Part shown: one piece after another, positions 14,301 to 26,300 of the stretch | Layout of the letters: the number at the start of each line of letters is the position of its first letter | Position numbering within the stretch: position 1 is the first letter of the stretch | From: Struthio camelus | Lineage: Eukaryota; Chordata; Aves; Struthioniformes; Struthionidae | DNA: 64,000 nucleotides | Direction: 5' to 3' | NCBI RefSeq assembly: GCF_040807025.1 | Contig: NC_090981.1 | Span: 44,011,317 to 44,075,316 of the forward strand | Translations under genes and position numbers: made by a program | The notes under the pieces: generated by a model | Database searches by the model: none | Seen by the model: only the letters and a program-made list of their open reading frames with translations | Told to the model about the DNA's origin: nothing

Positions 14301-17300
14301 CAAGCTATGCTTCATTAGCATTGATTTCTGTTCTTCATGTAAACTTTAAAGCCTTACAGCCTTTGCTCTTTAGCGCTGTCACTCTGACCTTTTGTTTGTG
14401 TTCTTCCTCTCAAATGACTATAGCATTCTTCTACGTTAAATCTTGCCACTCAGTGGGGGGTTTTTGTTGTTGAACAAAACAAAACATTAATCAAATACAG
14501 ACTATTGATTTGACTTTTTGTTGCTGACATTTTTAAAACAGAGAAGAAAGATGAAGTGGTATATTATGACACTTACGAAAGTATGGAAGCCATGCTTGAA
14601 AAAGAGGATATGGCAACATCTGTACATCTGCAAAAAGAGGAACTGCAGAAATTACAACAAAAAATCCGCCAGCTGGAAGCAAGGCGTGGACGTATTTCAG
14701 CCAAGAAAGCCTACCTCAGAAATAAAAAGGTACTTTAAATTGCAAAATTCTAGCATAATTTAGCAAATTTAGTGAAACTTTAAAAGATTGCATTTCAGAT
14801 ACAGCTTCCAAGTCTCTCAGAATTTTCAGAGATTGTATTTACTACTTACTAAAACTTATTTTACACTGTTACTAGACAAATACAGTGGCAAGTATCAAAA
14901 TTTTGAGATGGCAGTGTAATACCTTTTTTAAAATATGTTTTCACCTGATACTATAGAGTATAAGGCTATACGGAAGTCTCTGTTAAGACCCCATTCTAAA
15001 TTAGGACCAGGGTTGGGATGGTTGTGTATTCGCAATCATGTCACATGATGTGGGAGATCACACCTTTATAAACAGTTATGGTAGGCTCAGGGTAAAGATC
15101 TGTCCTCTCGTTCGTAACTAATATGTCTGTATCTAAATCTGAAGCATAACAGAGGAAATAAAGCAGTAGTTGATATGTTTTGTGTTTTTTATATTTCTGC
15201 AGTCACCATCCTCTCTGTGATGAACACTATGGATATGAATATAGATAAATTGTTGTAAAACAAATTTCTCTTGTTAGTTGGGAAATAGTTTGCTTAGAGT
15301 CATCAAGTTTGTGATTTTTGTAAAAATGAAAAGTATCAAGAAGCTGGGCTTTTGAATACTTTTGGGAATTATTTCCATCTGTCATGTGACGCTAATTAGT
15401 ATATACTACATTAAAATAGTTAGAACTATTTTCTTCTGAGTATGAAGAGACACTGTAGGCACCTTATGGAGTATACAGACCTGTTTAAAAGCTAGAAGCT
15501 GGTTATTCCATGCTTACCTACGAAGGAGAAGTTGAGAAGTGACCCTGAAGCAGGAATAGATTCTTTTTTTTTTTTTTTTTAAGCATGGCTTTTTATATGT
15601 ATAGCTAACTAGTCCCCTTCTGCTGGTTCATTTGTTTCAAGGTTTTACTATGATAAAATATCTTGCTTAAGCGGGAAGGAATTGCTTTTTCTAGGCTACA
15701 TCACTAGGTGCAGCATGCCTACTTGTACGCTGAAACACAACGCAGAGTGTGTATGGTAGTACTGCTCATCTGGCTTGGCTCGGCCTCTAGGAGTAATGTA
15801 GTCATGTCCACTTAAACTTGTGCTGGAATAGTGTGGCTATACTGCTTTCTGTGTGAAACGTTACTGCTGAGTGAGGACATCACAGCACTCTTTAAACTAG
15901 TTCCAGCTCTCTCTACTAACTTCATTGCCCAGTGTAGAAATACCTGCAAGTGATTGCTGTAGTCAGATGCTTAGCTTTCAGCTACCAAAGAAAACAGAGA
16001 TTAGAATAGCATGTATTTAAATTTGCAGGAGGAAATCAAAGATTTTGGTTTGAGCAAAAAGAATAGGCAGAATCAGTTGTTCTGTGCCATTTTATAGCAC
16101 TTGTTGGGGAGAAAACAACACAGCCATTTTAATGAATATTTATATTAAATAGGTATTTACTGTAACTGCTCTTACTATTGCTGAATACAGCTCTAATTCA
16201 GAGTCCTGCTGAGCTTCCTAGTAGTTACCTGGAAGATCAGGCGTCTTGTGTCTTTGATTAAAGCATAAGCAAGCGTTATATCTTGAATTACTATTGCTGT
16301 AATGTTGCAAACCGTGTTGTTAATGAACATTACTTTTAGTGCCTGATGTACGTAGTTGTACTTTACAAACCTGTTGGAAAACAAGGTTCTTGCACTAAAG
16401 AGTTTGCAGTTTAAATTAAACGTGCAGAACAATGATGCAGATGGGACGCAAAAGTGGAATCCAGGTTGCGAGAATGAGTGAGTCAATGACTGAATGCTAA
16501 GTGGAAAAAGAAAGAGTACAAATGCTACGTGGTAAAATTATTTCCTGAAAGTATGTCTTTCTCTCTCAGTTAAGAAACATTTATTGCTGAACAGAGGGGC
16601 TAAGAGTCTACTCGATGCTTTTCAGGTTGTGTTCCTGACTGTGCTTGATTCAGTGAAGTATCTTAAAACATAACTGTAAGCAAGTGTTTTGATTTTGGTT
16701 GGTGGGGTTTTGGTGCCCCCCCCCCCCTTTTTTTTTAATCTTGGCAGGTCTGTTATCAAAAACAAAAAAGCAAGCTGTGCCTTAAGTGGTGCATACTGCA
16801 ATATTGTGAAATATGTAGGAATATAGAAATTATAGCTGTTGCTTATTAGCTTTTTGGCAGCTGAAGATACCATTAAGAGAATGCGTCCTTTCAGGCAGCG
16901 GATAGCATGGTTAAGAAAACGATAGGAACCAATTCTGTAACATCAGTTTTTGTTTTTTGGAGAAGGCTGTTTCAGCATCCAAATATTTGAAAATCTTGTC
17001 TGTGAGTGAAAGGGGACCAAATGCTATGTGCAGAATAAGACTTTATGCGATATAAGCCTATACCCTTCTGTGACCACAATCTCTTTTCATTGTTTTTTTT
17101 AGAAATCTTTCCTTTTTTTTCTATCTGATGCTTTTTATTTTTTAGTACTGCTGTCAAATAATTGTAACAAACCTTTTTTGTTTGCAAACCCTTGCTAAAG
17201 GTCTTTTGTTAGAGCCCTCATTCAGTTGAGATTTTGAGCTGCTGAGCCAGTGCTTCTTAAGTTTATGGTTTTACTGAGGTTGATCTGTCTTTCACTGTAC

Positions 17301-20300
17301 TAACATGAGTATAGGCTTTCTTCTCTCATAATTTCTTACAAAACATGTATTTGCGTTTGTTGAGCAATCACTTCCTGATGCTCCTTTGTGTTGATGCTAG
17401 TGAGCTAGTTATTAAAAAATCAGATTTTAATAGTTGTCTCATTATTTTTCCGTATTTCTTGAAAGCTAGTTATGGATTTTGCCTGCAGGGTGCATCTGCT
17501 GTTATGCCGCTCCACCCCCTGCTGGCTGCGCAGTGGTATCCCTGAGGGTGCAGCGTGAAACGAACAGCCGTTCTCTTGGGGAGCTAGGTAGCAAAGAGAC
17601 AAGGTGAAAAAGACAGCGCAGGTGTCTAGGAAAATATCTTTGAAATTGAATTATTGTATGTACGGGAAAACTATTCCTTATTATAAGTGGAGAGAGAAAA
17701 CTGGCTGGTGAAGCTATTTGCAGTATATTCGTAAGCGCTATGCATGCTTTGACCTAGGGAGCTTCCTGACGTGCCATGGTGTCCGTTTAATATGTGATCT
17801 TTGATTCTTTGCAGGTACGCAGTTTAGAGAATAGCTAATGCCAAAACAGGTGCTACGTAGTTGCAGTAATAGTTGAAATATGGTTACTTCATATGCTTTC
17901 GTGTTATCATTATTATATTTTAAAGACACGACAAAACAAATTATACAATAGAATATGCTTTCTGTACATACAGAGCTTACTAAATGAGAAGCTGACTTTT
18001 TATTGGGATGCTTTTCAGTTTGAAAGGTGGGCTCACTGGAACTAGTTAGAAGATCTATATTAGTATTATACTTAGTTTATGTATGCTATATGCCAATATT
18101 ATATTTAACTATGGTAGTTTATCCAGTGAGAAGGTCTGAAATGGTTGATCAACTCCTCTTTTCTGTTTTCCAATAGAAGCACAATTTGATATTACAGAAA
18201 TCAGTCAGGTGATTACAAGAGAAGTGAGCAGTACTACTTATTGCTGTCTGAATTCTGTACAGCTGGTCAGCATGCTCACTGAAGGATGCTCCAGCTGAAG
18301 CTTTACCAGGGCTGAGCAGAACAAGAGGATTACTGGAGAGGTGTTGCAGGCCACGTACACCCAATGTACCCAGTTATGATGCTTTGTTTTTGCTAATGTG
18401 AGATTGTTGATTTATGGGCAGCTTGTCATCCACCATAATCCTCCAGATCATTTTCTTTGGTGCTGAAACCTAACTATTTGTTCTTCATCCTTTATTTGCA
18501 GTCACTTATTCCTGTCTACAATTAGAACCCTGCGTTTGTCCCTATGAAATTGCAGCCTTTGTTTTTTTTAGACCATTTCTGTAATTAGTTAAGATGATTC
18601 AGAATGTTAATCCTGTGCTGCAACATGTTTTCAGCCCCTCCTAGTTTTTTTGCTTTGTTTCAAGTCATAGAGACCTAATTACATTAAAGTAGGTCATTTC
18701 TTTCTTAGCATAAAGTCAGTACCAAATATGTTTTGGTCCATTGTATCCTTTCTTTACATAGTTAAAATATCTAGCATTGCTGTTCTTAGGCAGAAAGATT
18801 TGAATGTTGATGCTAAACAGAAAATGTTTCAGAAAGTTGTACCTCCCCCAAGTATTTGTGAGATTCTTGTAATTTGCATATTAAAGTTTCTCTCATACTG
18901 ACGCGTTGTCAAGACTAAAGAATGAAAAACAAAAAAACCTCTAACCCTGAAATATGATCTTTCTGGGACTTTTACAGTACTGTTTTAATGGAACTTAACA
19001 CATAGATAGAGAATAAACTGTGAAGGTGAAAGTATTACACAAAGTCTTTCAGATTCTCATAGTATAGAGTCAGTGCCAAATACATTTTGGTCCAGTTTAT
19101 TCTTTCTGTAATTCCTGTGCATCTGACCTTCTTTGGGCCTAATTTCATTGCCCATGCTGTCTGACTTCCTGGCCTGCAGTATTGCCAGGTGCGCTGGTCC
19201 ATCTCTTGGCTACTCTGCACACCTGCAGGTGCCTTTCCTTTACAGTTGATGCTTCATGCAGTTCAGACTTCTTTTGTAATCTGCCTGAAGTTTGAGTGTC
19301 ATGCCTCATCTTGTCATCTGTTGTAACTTATACTGTTTCCTTTTTAGTTTGTTACTCTTATTCTCAGGCAACATAATAAATGCTTGCTTTTAAACTTGAC
19401 ATTTCAGATGTGAATTCTGTGTAATAAAGGAACCTGTTTGTGCATGCATAAAATTATAACAATTTTATTAATGTTTGTACTTACAGATTGGTTATACGTG
19501 CAAAGGATGAACTGACACTTGTAAATGCGAAGTTACCTAGTTGCGTAAACAGAAATACACAGTGTATTTGAGAGTTAGTTACCGTTATCCACATATAATA
19601 ATACATGGAACTGCACAGGGATTTTATTGATTCCCCAACTGTCTGACAAATCATCGTGTCTTGCCGCTTCTCTACTGGTATTGTAGAACAGACTTGTCAA
19701 GCACTGCTACTTGTAAATATTCATTTGGCAGTTAAAAGGAGTAGGTTATGGTTTTATTTGTAAACTAAATTAGCTTGGTTGAACAGTTGTCTGAGATTGG
19801 TTTTGTAGTTTTTATTTTTCTAATTCTCAGTGCTGCTTGCTAAATATTACATTTCATACTGTAAATTGATATTTAAAATGTGTATTTTATAGGTACTGTT
19901 TTATGTCTCTACAGGAGATCTGTATCGCAAAGCATAATGAAAAGATCCAGCAGCGTCACCACAGCGAGGAGGAGTACAGAATGCACCATACTGTACAGCT
20001 AGTAAGTTTGAGCTCTCTGCCGGTGAGGTTAGCCTTTAGTTAATTGCTTATATTCCTCGTTATACTTTCATTAGCAGTTTTCAGTGATAGCTGTTTTAAA
20101 CAGATGATGTGTGTCCTTGACCTTTGGACCATGGACTTCTGTGCCATGTTATGCTGGTGAGAGGGAGTATATAGCTATGTTAAGATGACACTGAAACTCA
20201 GCAAATAAAACAGTTCATCAATAGCAGGCTCACAGTCTAAGTGATTACTGTTAGGCTAAGGGCACATGCAGAGCTTGTTAACATTTGCACACAGACGATT

Positions 20301-23300
20301 CTGGACATCTCTGAGTACAGCATCAGATATGCTGAAACGAGTAAAGACACCTTACATATTTATTTTTGCATGGTAATAAGATTATTCGTTATTTTTCTTT
20401 CACTTTGTTTTTAACAACAAAAAATCATTTGAATGTGTTTTGTAAAGTATGTAGTTCCAAATGTGTGCTCCATGACTCTCTGAGCAGTCTCATCACAGAA
20501 AATAAGCAGTTAGTCCAACTGTTGTGTTGTACATAATAGACTTTGTCTTAAAGAGCATTCAAATTCTGGGTGAGGTCTTGGGAGCTGATATAGTATCAAT
20601 ATTTAATAATGATGACTTTGTCAAAGATGCATTGAAATCCAAGTCTTTTTAATTCAGGCTCCAATTAGATCAGTGAAAGTGATTCTATTTCATTCTTATA
20701 CATTTTTAACATTGATACATTTGTTCAGGGAGTCAGCTGCATAATTTATTTTATGAAAAGCCTACTTGTGAAAGACAATACGAATTGGCGTACTCTTTCA
20801 GGAACTTCGAACAATAAAGCAAAGGACTTTGCTATGTGGATTGCAATTCATTTATCACTTTTAAAACTAAGAAACTTCTTCACTGTGAGGGTGACAGAGC
20901 ACTGGAACAGGTTGCCCAGAGAGGTGGTGGAGTCTCCTTCGCTGGAGATATTCAAAACCCGTCTGGATGTGATCCTGGGCAATATGCTCTAGGTGACCCT
21001 GCTTGAGCAGGGAGGTTGGACTAGATGATCTCCAGAGGTCCCTTCCAACCTAAACGATTCTGTGATTCTGTGTGATTATTTAGACAAGGTTACAGAAAAT
21101 CAGTGTGGATTAAATAATGACATGTTAAGTTCATTCGATACAAAACTTTAGTCTACCATTATAACTTTATTATAATAATTTACTTCAAAAATGTGCTAAA
21201 TATTGTCTTCAGAATTTTGTGGCACTGAGTTCTGTAGTTTCTTGCGCTGTGAAGATACTAATATTACTTGTTTTAAATGTGCACCCTTAAGATTATTATC
21301 CTTTTGTTCCTGGTATGAGAAAAAATGAATACTGATTTGCTCTCTGCCTAGTTTACACCATTTTAGTTCATGCTGTTATTCAATTGATAAATTGTTATTT
21401 ATCATCTTTTAGGATAAAAAGTTCTAATGTTTTTTCAGTCCTTCTTTATTGCGTTTCATGTTTCTTCAAGGTTATAAAATATGAAATACATAGTAGCTTT
21501 TTTTTCTTTTAAGGGAAAACAAAGGCAAAGCTTTGAAGTTCAGAAATATGTTTATTAGAGAAGAGATTGTTAGGTAGTTCCTAACAATTAGAAGAAGAGT
21601 TATTTTAATTCATTTTTATATGTTAAACATAGCACTGGTTGTAGTGTCCAACATATTTTCCATATATTTTTTTCAGAAGAGAGATCAACTACAAGAAGAA
21701 GAGGAAAGAAAGAGTTCCTGGGTTAGTCAGGAGCGACAGAAAACACTGGACAGACTTCGCACATTTAAACAGGTAACAGAAGAAGAGTTATTCTTCTTTT
21801 CCACCATTTTCTTTTGAAGAGGAAATTTTCACCGCATTCCAGGAGCGCACAGAATAATTGAATAATTAACTGTTCTTTAGAAAATTTACGAAAGGGTAGG
21901 GCATTGGTGGCAGCGAAGTTCTCTGGCCATTGCCTTCCCAGTGCTCTGATAAGCTTCTGTTTGCTGTCATATGTATGCATTGTGACAAGGCATTTAGCAC
22001 ACTTTCCTAGCAGAAGTATAATCTAAATGATAATTCCCACAAAGAGCGTTATCATCTGGCATACACCCAGCCACTCCCACTGCTTCTTACAACACCTGCC
22101 AATTCCTGGCCCTCCCTGTTACAATCTAAGTATCAGAAAAGGAATAGAAGATGGAGAGAAGGAGAGGGAATGAGGAGAGGGATGAAAGTGCAAGAAAACA
22201 GAGACCGTATTAATTAGTGAAGAAAACTTTTGTTTCTGCTGTGTATGTAATAAAGTACTGGTATGAGAAATTTGATTGCTGGAAAGCTGTATTGCTCAGC
22301 AATACCCTTGCTATATCCTTTTTCTTTGTAAGGCTTTTGAAATGCATAGCCTCTGTAAATTAAAGCAAGGTTACTTATTACAATCAGCACCTGTTAATTA
22401 ACTTATTTTGTATATGAATATCTTTATATTGATATGAATTCTATTGCTTTGGGCCTGCCACAATGTTTAAAATGTTTTAGAGCTGGCTTTCAGAAGTAGT
22501 TTTTACTTTTGCATAAAAATGGCTATGGGTGCAACTGTAATTTGAAAAGACGGGTTGCAAATTTAGGAACTAAATTAAAAACACTTTGGAAATTCTCAGA
22601 ATGTTTGATGTTTTCAAGAGATACCTTATTAAGTGGTAAGATTCACAGCAAAGACCAGTGCATCAGCAGGTCAGAGAGGACTTTGTTGCAGAGACAAACA
22701 TTGGCCAGTTTTATAAAAGGGAAGCAAGAGGTAATTTTGAATTTTAGTTTTCAGAAAAAACACTATTTCAAATAATGAATGTGGTTCTTAATGAAATCCC
22801 ATTTTTAACCCATGTCCCTGGCTAGACCAGCCAGATCTAAGTTATGGCTTAACTAAGAATAAAAATTAAGAAAATGAATCATTTTTGCATAGAAGTGAGG
22901 ATATTCTTGCTTTGTTTTTAACTCTAGAGCAACAAGAATGAAAATATTTACCTGAATTTTGCTCATCAGAAAGGCAAAGCCTATTGACAGTTACTTAGTA
23001 TCTAAAATAGCGTGTTGCATGTACTTATCTAATTGTAAATATCCGCTTCACTTTAGCGGTACCCTGGGCAAGTAATACTTAAGTCAACCAGACTACGACT
23101 GGCTCATGCAAGAAGAAAATGTACAGGCAGCTCAATATCCTCTGTAGGTCAGCCTCAATCTTTGCCAGCAACCATACAACCCCAAGAGAAGAGTGAAGAG
23201 GTGGAACTGGAAAACGTAGTTCAGTCTTTGCAAGCACAGGAGTCCAGAAGCTTAGAACAACTTCAAGATGTTTTGTTACCTCCGAATGGTGTTACCTCTG

Positions 23301-26300
23301 AACTGCCTCTTGTTAGTACTTCTCCACTCATTAGTAATGAGCTTCAACCAGAGACTGTTACTGTAGTACCGCTCCCTCCCCCTTTGCCTCCGCCACCTCC
23401 ACCTCCACCCCCACCTCTGCCCTCCAAGGAAGATGCCACCAAATCCTTAGAGAAAACCGACAGCCTTGTTAAACGGCAGAGCGAGGAGAAGGGAGTCCAG
23501 CACTCTTCCAGTGTCCCAACAGCACATCTGTTTGACAGTAGTCAGCTAGTCAGTGCCAAGAAGAAGCTTAAGAAGACGGGTGATCTAGAGGGTTTACAGA
23601 GGAGGAGAGGTAATGTTTTTGTTTCCATATATTTAGATGTAATGTACCAATTCCTCTTTTGAATTGCTATATAGAGAAGTGTGTACTCTGATTTATAAAA
23701 TATTAATGCAAAAATTGTTAAATCCTTTTCAGCAGCTGAAGACTGCTGGCAACTCAAACAAATGTTAGAACCTTTATGACAGTGTACTGTGTACTTGTTC
23801 AGTTAAACAGAAAAAGCTTATGAAAGGGATTATGTGATAGACCATGTTCTACTACCTCGAAGAGGGAGCTAAGCACTGGCTCAAAGAATTTTTTTCCATC
23901 TTGTTTGCAGTTAGCACCACAAATAGGATGTGCTTCCTCTGAGGGTTCAGTGTTTTTCAGTAACAGAATTTAACATAATTTATGACCTGGTGAACTGACT
24001 ACCTGGCTTGGTACATAGGGAAACCCTGAGAATGCTTTCTCCAGGGTTTCTCCAAATTTTTGTCCAAAAATCCACAAAACCTCAAGTCTCCTGAGAGCTG
24101 AGTGACCATGTATACATTTAACAACAATTAAGAAATAAATCTGTAATCATTCAGCAAGGCATGTTAAGAAAAGAGCTGAAAGATCAACAGGAAACTGAGG
24201 TGAGTGGATAGAGCACAAGGCTGAGGTGAGAGATCTGTTACAAATTCATTATGCAATTCTATGCTAATTATTTTTAACCATCTGTTTATCCTTTGTCCCA
24301 TATATAAAATGAGGAGAACGATATCTGTGCTTGAAATTCATAATCTTGATGTTTAGATGAAAAACACTATATTAGAGCAAAGATTTTATTTGAAAATCAG
24401 TGATGGGATTTTTTAAAGCACTCAGCTGCAATATTTCACTGAAAGTCACGGAAAAAAGGTGTGTTGCGTGGGCCTTGATTCACATTAGTGTAATATGATT
24501 GGAATAACCATTACTTTTAATAAAAAGTTCCGCATAGCTTTGTCACTTACAACTACAGGAAACAGTTGACATTTTCACTCATCCAGATGAAATCAAAATT
24601 AGAATTTTTTTTGTCTTACCAGATAGAAACAGGTATGTTTCCTCTAGAATTCTTAAATCCCTGAAATATTTGAAGCAACTGAATAGTAATAATAATCCAG
24701 AACTGTTAAGTTCTTAAGAGCCTTGCAGGTTGCAGGTATAGTGTTTTAAGTCCATTATTAATTTTGATGCTGCTGTGCTCCTTTTTTCTTTTTCTGGGGT
24801 CCTGTTGCTTGTTTTTCTGATACTGTTTCTCCACTAATTCAGCTGTGGATATATGACCCATTTTATCTGTCAATTTTATATAAAATGTGTATTGTGTGGG
24901 CAATTTGATATACATCATAAAATGGCAAACAAAATCAAATTACATCCTCCCTCTTGAGAGTATTGTTAGTATCCGCACCTGCGCTCTACCTGCTGCTCTC
25001 TATTCCATAAGTTTTAGTATAATGTTGCAAACCTCTTCAGAAATTTCTCTCTCTCCTTTGACAGATGAATGTTTTAAGATCTTTCTTTTCCCCTTCAAAC
25101 ATACAGTCCTTTTTAATTCTTCCAGTCTATTCCTGTCAGTGCCCTTAGGCAAATGGACAAAGTCCACTCATAAATGCAAAAGAAGTTTTAAAAATGTATT
25201 CTACAACAGACACAGAAGAACTGGAGATGGATATTCATCTATTGATTGATATATGTTGCGTTTTGTATGTGCTATCTTGGCGCTAGCTAGTTTGCAGTGT
25301 TGTACCATGAGTATTATATCACATTCTCTGACGTAGAGATCTTGCCTGCTTCCAGCTCTTCAAAGAGCTAAAGCCTGATTTTATTTCTGCAGCGGACTAG
25401 TTTCAGGTGTGTGATAAAAGGAAAGACTGGTGATAAAATAATAACTGTCACTTCTCTGCTTTCAATAATTATGAGGGAAGGGAAGTTTATCTGGGCATAC
25501 ACTGTGAGCAGGTGCCGATACATACCTGAATCGAAAGCTCTGCACTGAAAGTGGAGGAGCAGAAAATTATATGCTGTTGCAGTTGACCATACTGCTGCTT
25601 CCCTCAATGGCACAGAGCAGTGGTCCTGTAGTTAGATAAAATCAGCTACAAAATGCAAGTGATGAGGCTGTAGGTTCTCCTCTGTGCTTGTATTTCTGTG
25701 ACTGCACAGTCCAATACTTAGGATACACGCTTATTATCTAAGTTTTGGTGTCCGGAAGTAGAAAGCAAGACACATTTTAATAGTTTTATTCATTGCAGCC
25801 ATTTTGATTTTCCTGACTGCAAAGAGGAAAGTCGTCTCGTCCAAGAGTTCTACTTCATACCTGGTGTGAGGTTACTTGGTTTCAGAAATTATATTTGTCT
25901 GTATAATCCACTCTTGACCTGGTAATGGGAAAGATAAATTTGGAGGCTAAAACCAAAATACAGCTACAGAATGATAAAATGGAAAATACTAGTCTCCTTT
26001 ATACTTATGGTATGGAACTGTTGCATTAATTGCATGTGGCTACTTTTTGTTCTGTAGGAAATATAAATTAAGACCCCAGCTGAATAAATTTAGTAAAAAT
26101 AATACTCAAAGTCTTTTGATTTACTGCAGTGAGTTCCCCGATGGATGAAGTACTGGCTTCCTTGAAGCGTGGTAGCTTTCACTTAAGAAAAGTTGAGCAG
26201 AGAAGTCTCCCTCCCTTTCCTGATGAAGATGATAGCAATAACATCTTGGCACAGATCAGGAAAGGGGTGAAACTGAAGAAAGTGCAGAAAGATGTTTTGA

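Noticed and set aside
24887..25249. 120-codon plus-strand frame in a JMY intron
   Set aside because: No domain, lies within a well-defined GT-AG intron, and composition is typical of pyrimidine-rich intron DNA.
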